Program-made: the position numbers and the translations under genes
NCBI GenBank assembly: GCA_028280955.1
Contig: JANQKU010000144.1
Coordinates: 1 to 32,784 of the forward strand
DNA from: Opitutaceae bacterium
Lineage (GTDB): Bacteria; Verrucomicrobiota; Verrucomicrobiia; Opitutales; Opitutaceae
Reading direction: 5' to 3'
DNA: 32,784 bases
The notes under the pieces: model-generated
Database searches by the model: none
What the model saw: only the letters and a program-made list of their open reading frames with translations
Told to the model about the DNA's origin: nothing
Shown: positions 1 through 9,800 of the stretch, piece by piece
How positions within the stretch are numbered: position 1 is the stretch's first letter
Layout of the letters: each line of letters starts with the position of its first letter

Positions 1-1130
1 CTCATAATAACCGCACGTTTAATCCGGTTCTGTAGCTCCCTCACATTTCCCGGCCAAGCATAACGTTTTATGGCATTTAACGCCTTTTTTTCAAAAGAGA
101 GGCCAGACTTCCTATTTTCACCCGCAAAACTCTGCAATAACGACAGAGCCAGTAAATCAATATCCCCCTCTCGTTCTCGAAGGGGAGGCAGAGCCAACTC
201 CACAACCGCTAAACGATAATACAAATCTTCACGAAAGGTTCCATCGGCCATACCTTTTTGTAAATCCACGTTTGTCGCCGCAATCACCCGGGCCTCCACT
301 GTTATTTCCTCCCTGCCACCAACTCGTTCAATACATTGTTCCTGAAGAAATCGTAAAAGCTTTACTTGAACCGGTAGAGGAATCTCCCCGATTTCATCCA
401 AAAAAAGCGTTCCATTGATAGCCTGTTCTATTCGGCCTTTACGCTGAACATGAGCCCCAGTGAAAGCGCCCTTTTCATGTCCAAAAAGCTCACTTTCCAA
501 AAGGGATTCCGGAATAGCGCTACAATTGATTGCCACAAAAGGCCCCTCTTTACAGGCACTACGATGGTGAATAGCCTTTGCGGTAAGCTCCTTTCCCGTC
601 CCACTTTCCCCAAGAATTAAAACAGAAGCATTTGTCGTAGCAACTTTACGGATTGACTCAAATACTGCCTGCATCGAAAGGCTGGAGCCCAGCATACCTT
701 CAAAAGAGTCTCCCTGTAACTGCTGTTTCATCTCCCGATACTCCCGTTCCAGCAGCGCAACATGGAAACAACGCTTCAACAATTGCTTGAGTTCGTCCAT
801 ATCGACTGGTTTGGATAAAAAATCGTATGCGCCAGCTCCTATTGCCTTCAGAGTATTCTCTTTTTCCCCCTGTCCTGAAACAATAACAATTTTAACCAGA
901 GGATCCATTGTAAGCATCTCCGATAACGTCTCAAGTCCTTCTTCCGGTGAATTGGGATACGGAGGGAGACCCAGATCAAGCAAAACAACTGACGGATGGA
1001 TGGAAGCAAACAATCCCATTGCTTCAGCTCGATCATTGGCTTGAGCAACAGTGTACTGCTCCGCTAAAGCCCAACGCATCTGCGTCCGGACCTCTTTATC
1101 ATCATCGACTATCAGTAAGTGTGGTTTCAT
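1..1130 (-). CDS. prsR: PrsR, sigma-54-dependent response regulator of the PEP-CTERM/exosortase system (3'-truncated by window edge)
   Basis: This gene encodes a DNA-binding response regulator that activates sigma-54 RNA polymerase. About 376 codons are present. The N-terminal receiver domain starts MKPHLLIVDDDKEV and has the acidic pocket at D9-D11 and the likely phospho-acceptor D52 (VVLLDLGLP). The AAA+ domain follows with Walker A GESGTGKE, the sigma-54 contact loop GAFTGA, Walker B TLFLDEIGE and the distal WPGNVREL motif, where the window ends. The C-terminal Fis-type helix-turn-helix must lie outside. The ATG overlaps the stop of the upstream kinase gene as ATGA, which indicates translational coupling. 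The neighbouring exosortase and kinase place it in the PrsR family rather than with NtrC or other sigma-54 activators. The visible part shows no frameshift. Confidence 0.93.
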   Translation of the reverse strand, partial: MKPHLLIVDDDKEVRTQMRWALAEQYTVAQANDRAEAMGLFASIHPSVVLLDLGLPPYPNSPEEGLETLSEMLTMDPLVKIVIVSGQGEKENTLKAIGAGAYDFLSKPVDMDELKQLLKRCFHVALLEREYREMKQQLQGDSFEGMLGSSLSMQAVFESIRKVATTNASVLILGESGTGKELTAKAIHHRSACKEGPFVAINCSAIPESLLESELFGHEKGAFTGAHVQRKGRIEQAINGTLFLDEIGEIPLPVQVKLLRFLQEQCIERVGGREEITVEARVIAATNVDLQKGMADGTFREDLYYRLAVVELALPPLREREGDIDLLALSLLQSFAGENRKSGLSFEKKALNAIKRYAWPGNVRELQNRIKRAVIM

Positions 1131-3229
1131 CTCTCAACTCTCGAAACGGGCAAAAGTATTTGAAATGTAGTGCCTAAATTCAACTCACTCTCAACCGTTA
1201 TTCTGCCTCTGTGAGCCTCTACAATCATTTTACTTTGAAACATCCCTATGCCAAGTCCGTTCTTTTTAGTAGTTTTAAACGGACGAAACAACGAATCGTT
1301 AAGGAATTCTTCACTGATTCCACATCCATTATCTGTCACTGTTAGAACCACACACTCTTCGTGTAAATTCGTCGTCACCAAAATCTCACCTCCCTCTGAT
1401 ATCGCTTCTGACGCATTGAGCACAAGATTATCCACAACCTTGAGCATCTGTTCAGAGTCAATCGAGATTTTTGGCAATGATCCCAGTTTGGTTCTTATAA
1501 CGATTCCGACTTGCTTTTCCCATCCAGAAATAGCCTTTTTGATAACTTCGTTAAAATCTGTTTCAACAGGTTGTATCTTAAGTTCATGACGCAACATACC
1601 CAACCGTTCGATAATGTAGTTAATTTTCTTTCCCGCTTGGGAAATTCCTCTTAAAGCGTCTTCACGAAATTCCGGATCATCCCAATGCACTGGAAAATTT
1701 TGTATCATCAAGTTGAGTGTCGAAGCAGCATTCTTCAGATCGTGAACGAAAAAAGCCCCCATCGTTTGAAAAGCTTCCAGCTCTTTAAGCTGCAGATTCT
1801 TTTGAGAAAGCTCAACATTGAGTAAACTGGAAGCGGCGTGGCTACCAACACATTTTAATATATCAAATTCCTGAACAGAAAAAATTTCTCCCCCAACCCG
1901 ATCTCCCAAGACCATCAGTCCAAGAAAGGTTTCCCTTCTGATAAGAGGAATACAGATACGGTTTCCTCCATGAGGAAACTGCCGAGGATTCGCCTCTCTC
2001 AATGCCTTAACCCACTTCTCTTGAGAAACATCCAAATCAATGGGTTCCAGATGCTCCTGAAAATACCGAACTAATTCCGAATCTAATCTATGATCAATAC
2101 GGCTAACGTCGAAAAGGGACGTCGAACCCGCAAGCGTCATACTTTCTTCATTACGATCCACCAACCAGATATTAACGGAAAGCGCTTGAAAGACATCGGC
2201 AATCAATCGAACGAGAGATCGGCACAATTCTGTTCTCTCCAATTGAAAAGACGTCTTTTCAGAGAACTTTAACCAGATCTTACGGTAATCATAAAGAGGT
2301 CTTTTAAAATGGCGACCCACAAAACGCCGCATCTGTAATCGAAAACGATCAGACTGCAATAAAAGGGCCAATAATACCACTGAAACCATTATGACCAAGG
2401 CCTTTAAGGGGAAAGCGACATCACCACCCCAAAAAGCAACGACTTTTGCCAAAACACCTACGATAATCAGATAAACGCCAACCAGTAAAACGGTCAGCGA
2501 ATTGCGAAGAATCTCCTGAGAAGGATAAACCTCTAATTCAAAATGCCCGACTCGGAATAGAGAACGTAAAATCAAAAGAGACGCTATTAAGAGAGCACCC
2601 GATCCAATGATATCCATGGAGGGATCGATGCGGGAAAAGAGCAGCGCCTGACTGCTGGTGTACAAGCGAACCGCAAATAAGACTCCAAGGCCCAAAACCA
2701 TGAATTTGATGCGCCAGCGCATTGTCCCTATAGCTGCCCGAAAAGTACGCTCCAGACTCATCAACACGATGACAGACCCCATCAATAAGGACAAATGAAT
2801 GAGAAAACCCGACCATCCCAAAAGAATTGTCCAAGCCTCACTCGGCAAAACGTGAAAACCCAATACGGCCAGATCATTGTGAAAGAGCAATGCAACCACA
2901 ACCGGCAAAAAGAAGAAACCTGCCAATGGATAACGCCACTTTGCGAGTAAGCCCTGTGCCTCTCCACGAGCATAACTTAAACTGAAAAACAACCATATTC
3001 CTGGAAGAAACGACATCACTATAAGTCGAATTCTTTGCCAATAAAGCACTTCCAAAGACTGATTGGCCATCTCACTAAAGCCAACACAGAGGCTTTCAAC
3101 CATTAATACGACCATTCCAAGAGCAAAAACCCAACGAATAGCCGAATGTCTATTTTCGATAACAACAGCTCCAGCAAGAATGACGCAAAATAGAACACCT
3201 GCGAAAGCAAATAAGACATCAACACTCAT
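1127..3229 (-). CDS. prsK: PrsK, PEP-CTERM-system membrane sensor histidine kinase
   Basis: This is the sensor kinase partner of PrsR. It has 700 residues, the usual size for the family. The first roughly 295 residues are a multi-pass membrane region (about eight hydrophobic stretches). A GAF-like domain follows at about 320-475. The catalytic core has an H-box with phospho-acceptor H496 (FFVHDLKN), an N-box NLVLNASEAI near 601-610, G1 DNGCGIS near 633-639 and G2 GLGIGM near 658-663. FVHDLKN replaces the common HELRTPL form and is typical of PrsK-type kinases. The start ATG at 3229 lies about 85 bases after a terminator that closes the VPDSG-CTERM gene, so the prsKR pair probably has its own promoter. 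The input signal is unknown. Confidence 0.93.
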   Translation of the reverse strand: MSVDVLFAFAGVLFCVILAGAVVIENRHSAIRWVFALGMVVLMVESLCVGFSEMANQSLEVLYWQRIRLIVMSFLPGIWLFFSLSYARGEAQGLLAKWRYPLAGFFFLPVVVALLFHNDLAVLGFHVLPSEAWTILLGWSGFLIHLSLLMGSVIVLMSLERTFRAAIGTMRWRIKFMVLGLGVLFAVRLYTSSQALLFSRIDPSMDIIGSGALLIASLLILRSLFRVGHFELEVYPSQEILRNSLTVLLVGVYLIIVGVLAKVVAFWGGDVAFPLKALVIMVSVVLLALLLQSDRFRLQMRRFVGRHFKRPLYDYRKIWLKFSEKTSFQLERTELCRSLVRLIADVFQALSVNIWLVDRNEESMTLAGSTSLFDVSRIDHRLDSELVRYFQEHLEPIDLDVSQEKWVKALREANPRQFPHGGNRICIPLIRRETFLGLMVLGDRVGGEIFSVQEFDILKCVGSHAASSLLNVELSQKNLQLKELEAFQTMGAFFVHDLKNAASTLNLMIQNFPVHWDDPEFREDALRGISQAGKKINYIIERLGMLRHELKIQPVETDFNEVIKKAISGWEKQVGIVIRTKLGSLPKISIDSEQMLKVVDNLVLNASEAISEGGEILVTTNLHEECVVLTVTDNGCGISEEFLNDSLFRPFKTTKKNGLGIGMFQSKMIVEAHRGRITVESELNLGTTFQILLPVSRVER

Positions 3230-3312
3230 TTCTTAATTTCTTCAAAACATGAGCAGATGAACGACAAGCGCAATGGCAATATATTTTCACCTCACTTTAC
3301 ATCACTGCCACC

Positions 3313-3346
3313 AAAAAAAGCCGCATTGGAATTTCCATGCGGCTTT
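3313..3346 (-). terminator. Rho-independent terminator of the VPDSG-CTERM gene
   Basis: The arms AAAGCCGCAT (3317-3326) and ATGCGGCTTT (3337-3346) form a perfect 10-bp stem around a 10-base loop. On the minus strand the stem is followed by a run of seven T. It lies 20-odd bases beyond the stop of the VPDSG-CTERM gene and before prsK, so it separates these two transcription units. Confidence 0.88.
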
Positions 3347-3368
3347 CCTCTATGAAATAGAATTTAGA

Positions 3369-4043
3369 CTAGATCTTCGCAGACCTGTATTTTGTAACGA
3401 ATAAACTCAGTAACAACAAACCTAAACCAAGCATCCAAACAGTTGTGCCACTGTCCGGGACAGCTGTTGGTCCACCTTCATCTATTGAGTTAACTTCAGT
3501 ATCTGGATTTGAACCAGAATCATCTCTACCGCCTGGATCTGGATCACTAGAACTACCTCCATTTGCCGATCGTGTTGGTTTTAAAGAATTCCAGATGCCA
3601 TTATCCTTAGAATGTCTCGCATATCCACCGCGGTATGATCCGGAATTCGATGATGTGTCAGCACTCATTGTTTGACTTGATCGCCCTCCCTGTTGGGTCA
3701 TTCCTCCACCGATAGAAGCAGGTACCATACTGGGAAATAAAGGTTCTGATTCCTCTGAGCTAAAGTCATCTTTGACAGCATTTTTTGTCTGTTGGGTTCG
3801 ATAGGGCAGAGCAGAAGAAGCCGTGTCGTATTGATCAGTCTTACTGTAACCGAAATCATCAAACAAAATACTATTACCGGCCGCAATATCAAAAACTTCT
3901 TCAATCATATCTTCTGAGTCTTCACCAAAGGATACATCTTTTGAAACATAACCAGAATCCCAATAGAGCGAAGCATTGATAACACCCAAACCCAATAGCC
4001 CTAGGAAGATGCCACAAAATAAAAGTCGTTTCTTATTTTTCAT
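3369..4043 (-). CDS. VPDSG-CTERM sorting-domain protein, likely exosortase substrate
   Basis: This is a secreted protein of 224 residues. An N-terminal signal peptide (KNKKR, then a hydrophobic stretch to about residue 23) probably ends near VINA. The mature part is acidic at first and then rich in Ser, Gly and Asp (about 95-190), with no recognisable enzyme domain. The C-terminus has the tripartite sorting signal: VPDSG at 195-199, a hydrophobic helix at about 201-216 and a short basic tail (KYRSAK). VPDSG-CTERM signals are the known partners of the exosortase subtype encoded next to it. It is a single-gene unit with a sigma-54-type promoter upstream and a terminator downstream. No good Shine-Dalgarno sequence is visible before the ATG. 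It is probably a matrix or surface structural protein; the exact role is unknown. Confidence 0.88.
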   Translation of the reverse strand: MKNKKRLLFCGIFLGLLGLGVINASLYWDSGYVSKDVSFGEDSEDMIEEVFDIAAGNSILFDDFGYSKTDQYDTASSALPYRTQQTKNAVKDDFSSEESEPLFPSMVPASIGGGMTQQGGRSSQTMSADTSSNSGSYRGGYARHSKDNGIWNSLKPTRSANGGSSSDPDPGGRDDSGSNPDTEVNSIDEGGPTAVPDSGTTVWMLGLGLLLLSLFVTKYRSAKI

Positions 4044-4071
4044 ATGTATTGTTTATTATACGACAACAATT

Positions 4072-4088
4072 AAGCACCCTTCATGCCA
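4072..4088 (-). promoter_or_regulatory. Sigma-54 (-24/-12) promoter of the VPDSG-CTERM gene
   Basis: The minus strand reads TGGCATGAAGGGTGCTT. The invariant GG (4087-4086) and GC (4075-4074) are separated by exactly ten bases, as sigma-54 RNA polymerase needs. The expected transcription start is near 4062, giving a leader of about 19 bases before the ATG at 4043. PrsR, encoded in this window, is a sigma-54 activator, so the match is functionally coherent. The last bases of the -12 element (GTGCTT) deviate slightly from TTGCA. Confidence 0.75.
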
Positions 4089-4196
4089 GTATCGAAAAAC
4101 AACCTTCATTTATTATATAAATATTTGAATATCAATATTTTAAAAACTTTATGAGTATTTTTTCCTAAGGGTAAAATCAGCCATAAAATAGACTAT

Positions 4197-4229
4197 AAAG
4201 TGTAAACTAGACCGACATTTTTACACTTT
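4197..4229. promoter_or_regulatory. Perfect inverted repeat, candidate PrsR upstream activating site
   Basis: AAAGTGTAAA (4197-4206) and TTTACACTTT (4220-4229) are perfect 10-bp complements separated by 13 bases. The centre lies about 125 bp upstream of the -24 element of the VPDSG-CTERM gene, the usual distance for a sigma-54 activator site that works by looping. The arms are AT-rich and no T-run follows on the minus strand, so a terminator role for the upstream exosortase gene is less likely but not excluded. Apart from this repeat, the promoter and a 16-codon reading frame, the 382-base intergenic stretch 4044-4425 shows nothing recognisable. Confidence 0.45.
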
Positions 4230-4263
4230 TCGAAATTCCTTATTCAAGAGCCGATTTGTCTAG

Positions 4264-4314
4264 TTAAATCGAGATTTCTTCACCACCAAGTAATTGTTCA
4301 AAGTCAAAACTCAT
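4264..4314 (-). CDS. Possible 16-residue small protein or leader peptide
   Basis: ATG at 4314 opens the frame MSFDFEQLLGGEEISI and stops at 4264. A fair ribosome-binding sequence, GAAGGG, lies five bases before the ATG. It falls between the exosortase gene and the inverted repeat upstream of the VPDSG-CTERM gene. The peptide is acidic and lacks a membrane segment. A frame this short can occur by chance; the ribosome-binding site is the only support. Confidence 0.2.
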   Translation of the reverse strand: MSFDFEQLLGGEEISI

Positions 4315-4425
4315 TGTATCCCTTCACTTAGCTTTTTTTAGTTTGCTCAATCACACATCAGTATTTTCAGAGCGACCTAGGGTTCCATAAACTATATTTA
4401 TCGACTATCATCATATCCCATATAA

Positions 4426-5436
4426 TCACCTATGACTTCTCATTGAGGATCTACTATGAAACACCTTTCCTTCCGTTGAAGTTTCAGCTCGATTTCGTTC
4501 CGATTTCACGAAAAAAAACAACAATAAGAACAAAGGCACCAGCGACAAAGCAAAAAACACTGGACCACCATTTCTGTGAATTTCAGAATCAATCATCTCT
4601 GGTCCAATTTGCACACACAGTTGGGCAATGACAAAAATCCGCAGGCTGTTTCGTACAATTGCCAACGGAATAATAAACAGAACTAAAATAACCCGTTTCC
4701 AGACGGAATGTAAAAAGAGGTTAGCAGCAACCAGACTGACAATAAATAAAACCAGACTTGAGCGGATTCCACTACATTCCCGCGCTACTTCTAAACTAAT
4801 CCCAGGAAGGTGAAAAACTAAATCATAACGAAGAATTGGTGTCTCGGCTAATTTCAGAAACCAGTAGGAAACATCTGCTGAAGCGTATTGAAAAAAAGTT
4901 TCTATGCCTTCTTTTAAAAAAACAGGAAACGGAACCATACATACCAGAAAAACCAAGGGAAAGGTAAAAGTCTTCAAAGTTTCTCTTCCTAGAAAAAAAC
5001 TCGCACCTGCCAGAAAAAACATAACAAAGGCAAAGATCGTCGCAGAAAGATAATTTTCATGTGTCAAAGAAGACCCACTACCCACTATAACCCAATAGAA
5101 CCCGAGCACAACTAGTCCTGTTAACAACGGGAACAATGCCAGCATACGATTTGGCGATGAAGGAACCGGTAAGTTCTTCCTTTTTAACCAAATCAAATAA
5201 ACACTAACACAAGGGATAAGAAGAATATGAGAGTATAAATCAGTCCCCATTGCTAAGTGAATCAACTGGTATAGCGGCAAACTGAAACTGACAATAAGGC
5301 CCAGGATAAACAGCAAGAAATGCCATGGCATAAGTAAGCCAAACAGTGATCGTGCACTATGAGACCACTCTGAAATAACATTCATTTTCGATTCCCCTTC
5401 CTTTTCTTTCGTTATATAACCATGCTGACCTTTCAT
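4426..5436 (-). CDS. xrtC: Exosortase, VPDSG-CTERM-specific type (XrtC-like)
   Basis: This is an integral membrane transpeptidase/protease that cleaves PEP-CTERM-like sorting signals. It has 336 residues and about eight hydrophobic segments. The three catalytic residues of the family are present: Cys221 in VARECSGIRSS, Arg262 in AIVRNSLRI and His287 in IDSEIHRNGGP. There is no EpsI domain fused at the C-terminus; the protein ends soon after the last helix in a polar tail. Two starts are plausible. ATG at 5436 has GAGGG nine bases before it, while ATG at 5385 (MNVISEWS) has GAAGGGG eight bases before it and removes a polar extension of 17 residues unusual for the family. The gene follows the dehydrogenase gene by 33 bases, probably on one transcript. 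The subtype is inferred from the VPDSG-CTERM gene next door. Confidence 0.9.
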   Translation of the reverse strand: MKGQHGYITKEKEGESKMNVISEWSHSARSLFGLLMPWHFLLFILGLIVSFSLPLYQLIHLAMGTDLYSHILLIPCVSVYLIWLKRKNLPVPSSPNRMLALFPLLTGLVVLGFYWVIVGSGSSLTHENYLSATIFAFVMFFLAGASFFLGRETLKTFTFPLVFLVCMVPFPVFLKEGIETFFQYASADVSYWFLKLAETPILRYDLVFHLPGISLEVARECSGIRSSLVLFIVSLVAANLFLHSVWKRVILVLFIIPLAIVRNSLRIFVIAQLCVQIGPEMIDSEIHRNGGPVFFALSLVPLFLLLFFFVKSERNRAETSTEGKVFHSRSSMRSHR

Positions 5437-5469
5437 CTGCCTCGACCCTCAAGGAAGATGAAAGTTTTA

Positions 5470-6756
5470 TCATGCTTTCCAAACCTGGCCAGGCTGAGTA
5501 TCTATTTCAGTCATCGCATTACGCGTATCTACGATACAAGGACACCATTTTGCCAATTCTTTATAGTCGATAGACTTGTGGTTGGTTGCAATCAAAACGC
5601 AATCATAAGAACTTAGAGAATCCTCGTCCCAAGGAATCGATTCGATACCAGCCCATTGAGAGTGTTCACGTGTCATAGGAATTGTGGGTACATAAGGATC
5701 ATAATAACCTATTTCTGCTCCACGCCCTTTTAGCAGATTCATCAGTATATAACTAGGCGATTCACGGTCGTCATCCACATTGGGTTTGTAGGCGAGTCCT
5801 ATGAGAAGAACTCTGCTGCCATTGACTGACTTTTTCTGTTCATTCAATGCTTCTGCTACACGACTAATAACATATTCCGGCATCGCTGTATTAATCTCAC
5901 CTGCTAATTCGATGAAACGTGTATTGTGTCCGTATTCGCGTGCTTTCCAGGTTAAATAAAAAGGATCGATCGGGATACAGTGACCACCTAACCCTGGACC
6001 GGGATAAAAGGCCATATAGCCAAAAGGTTTTGTCTTGGCTGCATTGATAACTTCCCAAACATCTATATCCATAGAATCGTAAATGACTTTCAGTTCGTTG
6101 ACTAAAGCAATATTTACACCACGGAAAATATTTTCCGAAAGCTTTGTTGCTTCTGCAGTTCTGCACGACGAAACCGGAACAAGTGTCTTAATTGCGATTG
6201 AATACAGTGCTTTTGTTTTTTCCAGACAGGTCGGAGTGAATCCCCCAATCACCTTTGGGATGGAAGCCACTTTACTCTCTGGATTCCCCGGGTCTTCACG
6301 CTCCGGTGAAAAGGCCAAATGGAAATCTGTGCCGGCCTTCAGATCAGAACCTGACTCGAGCGCATCTTTTAAAGGACCATCTGTCGTACCTGGATACGTC
6401 GTTGATTCAAGAACAACAAGTGTTCCTTTCTTGAGATGAGGGGCAATTGCCTCTGCTGTTTTAATTACATAGGAGATATTAGGCTCCCGGTTTTTACTCA
6501 ACGGCGTAGGCACACAAATCATAACTGCGTCCACTTCCTTCACTCTAGATAAATCCGTGGATGCCGAAAAACTCCCCTCTTCAACCAATTCAGTAACTAC
6601 ACTTGTTTCGATATGTTTAATGTAGCTTCGTCCTTCGCTGATCGCATCGATTTTCTTTTGATCGACATCGAGACCTAACACCGTCGCGCCAGATCGCGCG
6701 AATTGAAGGGAAAGCGGTAAACCGACGTACCCGAGTCCAATAATTGCAATATTCAT
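5470..6756 (-). CDS. wbpA: Nucleotide-sugar 6-dehydrogenase (UDP-N-acetylhexosamine type, WbpA/WecC family)
   Basis: This is an NAD-dependent enzyme that oxidises the C6 hydroxyl of a UDP-sugar to a carboxylate in two steps, giving a uronic acid precursor for polysaccharide. It has 428 residues from the ATG at 6756; a longer reading from TTG at 6777 is possible but unneeded. The Rossmann motif GLGYVGLP lies at 7-14. The catalytic Cys is in GPGLGGHCIPIDPF, near residue 260. The central segment with KLSENIFRGVNIALVNEL and the C-terminal domain (LIGLAYKPNVDDDRESPS) match the UDP-N-acetylglucosamine/galactosamine group better than UDP-glucose dehydrogenases. The exact sugar cannot be told from sequence. 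It lies between the NRPS and exosortase genes, all read in the same direction. Confidence 0.88.
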   Translation of the reverse strand: MNIAIIGLGYVGLPLSLQFARSGATVLGLDVDQKKIDAISEGRSYIKHIETSVVTELVEEGSFSASTDLSRVKEVDAVMICVPTPLSKNREPNISYVIKTAEAIAPHLKKGTLVVLESTTYPGTTDGPLKDALESGSDLKAGTDFHLAFSPEREDPGNPESKVASIPKVIGGFTPTCLEKTKALYSIAIKTLVPVSSCRTAEATKLSENIFRGVNIALVNELKVIYDSMDIDVWEVINAAKTKPFGYMAFYPGPGLGGHCIPIDPFYLTWKAREYGHNTRFIELAGEINTAMPEYVISRVAEALNEQKKSVNGSRVLLIGLAYKPNVDDDRESPSYILMNLLKGRGAEIGYYDPYVPTIPMTREHSQWAGIESIPWDEDSLSSYDCVLIATNHKSIDYKELAKWCPCIVDTRNAMTEIDTQPGQVWKA

Positions 6757-6859
6757 AATTAATTTGTTGTCGCTCAATTAGATTAGATTTTTTCAGAAAC
6801 TGGAGCTGTAAGCCTTTAATTGATTGATTTTCTTAAGGTTGAGTAAACTCTTCTCGGAA

Positions 6860-9800
6860 TCAATCTAGCTTTGCAACTAGGGCTTTCGCCAATTCTTCCA
6901 CAAACGGTTCTACCAGCATAGCATGCGGGTTGAAATTAAATTTAACATCGATGAATTCTCCTCGAGCTAGGTCTTTCCAGCCCATGTTTTTGTCTGTGTA
7001 AAATGAATAATTTCGTTTCGGCCTGAAATTGACGATAACGCCATCATAGGGTCGCGGTTTGTACTTCATCGCTGCCATATGATTGATCTGATGGATACTA
7101 TCATGAATAGACTTCACTCGAGATTTTTTCTTGAACACGTTTGTCATGTTACCAAACAAAAGCGAGAACTCTCCATCCTTCCCCACTTGAATTTTACTTG
7201 AGAGGTATGACGGCCACATACTGAAAGGCACTTTTATGAAATTACCGATATGAAACCATGTTTTTTGCAAAAGAAAACTGACAAGATTTCGTTCCTTCAT
7301 TAGTGAGAAATTGTATGTATCTAACAATGCTAAGAGAGCGACCTCTTGGCCTTCCTTCCGTAATATTTGCGCCATCTCATAAGCAATCGTCCCTCCCAAA
7401 CAATAGCCTCCTAAATGATAAGGACCAGTTGGCTGTATTGATTTGATCTCTTCTACATACTTTCTGGCCATTTCCTCAATGGTTGTCAGAGGCTGTGTTT
7501 TTGTATCTTGGCCTTGAGATTGAAGGCCGTAAAAAGGATAGTTATCACCCATTTTCTGAGAAAGTATCCGGTAAAAGAGGACATTTCCTCCAGCCCCGTG
7601 AACACAGAAAAACCTGGATTTCGAACCTTGAGGTTGAATGGGCACGAGAGAAGACCACTCTTCGAGTCGCTCATCATCTTTTTCCAGCTCGATCGCCAGT
7701 AGCTTAACAGTTCCCGACCTGAAGAGAGTTGCAAGCTGTAGGCGTTTTCCAAATATTTGCTCGATTTTATTGAACAGTGAAACTGCTATGATAGAATGTC
7801 CTCCCAAATCAAAGAAATTATCGTTTCGCCCAACTTGAGAAACTCTTAGAAGAGACTGCATAATGTCAGCGAGTTTCTTCTCCTTCTCTCCCTGGGGGGG
7901 GTGGAAATCTCCATCCGGAATTCGAGTTTCCGTCTGCTCTGGTTCTGGCAACGCTTTTCTATCGACCTTCCCGTTCGGTGTAAGAGGGAGTGTATCCATC
8001 GTAACCAAAGTAGCAGGGACCATGTATTCCGGCAATTTGCTTCGAAGAGCGCCTCTTAGTTCATCTGGATTGAGTTTTGACGAAGTGTCTGCCTGAACGT
8101 AGGCGACCAGACGTTTATCGCCAGGAATATCTTCCCGGGCAATCACAACCGCCTGTTTGATACCAGATTGTTGAGAAAGGACCGTCTCGATTTCTTCGAG
8201 TTCTATGCGAAACCCACGAATTTTAACTTGGAAATCGACACGGCCAAGACACTCAACTATTCCATCAGGTCTGTATTTGGCTAGATCACCTGTACGATAG
8301 ATTTTTTCTCCTTTACGAAAAGGATTGGGAATGAACTTCTCTTCCGTCAATTCCAAACGTTGGAAATATCCTCTAGCCAGTCCGTCTCCGCCTATCATCA
8401 GTTCACCAGGAACACCGATAGGCGTCGGCTGCAGAGTTTGATCGAGAATATAAAGCTGAGTGTTGCCAATAGGTCTTCCAATGTGGATGTCCTCAAAACT
8501 TTCAACCCTGCAACATGTGGACCATACAGTCGTCTCTGTAGGACCGTACATATTCCATAATTCGGAACATCGAAAGAGAAGCTTTTCTGCAAGGTCCGAG
8601 GGCATAGCTTCGCCTCCACAGAGAATTTTCAGATTTTTAGAACCTTGCCATCCATTTTGTATCAACATGCGCCAGGTAGCCGGTGTGGCCTGCATGATTG
8701 TAATGTTGTATTTTTCGATAGCTCTTTGTATCGCTTCAGCATCTATCGCAGTCTCCCGCGGGGCAACGACAACCTTAGCTCCTTTCAATAGCGGCAAATA
8801 TAGCTCAAGAACGGCAATATCAAACGAAAGGGTTGTGACCGCCAATAAGATGTCTCGTTGATTCAATCCAGGCTCTTTTCCCATCGATTCCAGGAAATTA
8901 ACCACAGCTTGATGTTCGATTTGCACCCCTTTAGGCCTTCCTGTCGATCCAGATGTATAGATAACGTAGGCAAGATTGTGTGAACCGGAAGATGGCTCTG
9001 GTCTGGTGGAGCTACTTTTTTCGATGGATTGACTGTCTCTATCTATACAAACGACCTTAGCAGGCATTTCATCGAGTGAATCCAGAAGACTCTGTTGGGT
9101 AACAAGAATGGGAGATTTTGCGTCGCTGAGCACATAGGCGATGCGATCGGCAGGGTAAGCCGGATCAAGCGGCACGTAAGCAGCGCCAGACTTAAGCACA
9201 CCTAACAAAGCCACGAGCATCTCCAAGGAACGTTCAAGACAAATACCAATCAAGGCGTCAGATTGGGCACCCAGCATTTGCAAGTGATTGGCTAAACGAT
9301 TGGCACGTTTATCCAACTCGCGATAAGAGATTTCAACCTCTCCAAAAATAGCTGCTATCGAAGCCGGGGTCTTTGTGACTTGTTCTTCAAAGAGTTGATG
9401 CAAGCAAACCGTTTTATCATATTCGAAATCGGTAGTATTCCAATCATTCAATATCTGTGCGCGCTCAGATGACCCGAGGATGGGCAATTCGGCAATTTTA
9501 TCTTCCGGCCGGGCGATAGCAGCTTGCAGTAGCTGGCGAAAATGAACACCCATGCGTTCGATAGTCTTCCGTTTGAACAAATTAGTTGGGTACTCAATTG
9601 TCAGATTTAGCGTATCGCCTTCGTGGACAGCTAAAAGAGTTAGGTCGAATACAGAAATGGAGTCGGAAGGTGGGAGATGAGTAATCTCAACTGAGGGCAA
9701 ATCAATCGCGAACAGCTCCGGTTGATTCTTATAAGAGAAGAATACTTGAAAAAGTGGATTGAAGTCTGTTGACCGAGAAGGGTTTAAATGTTCGACGAGT

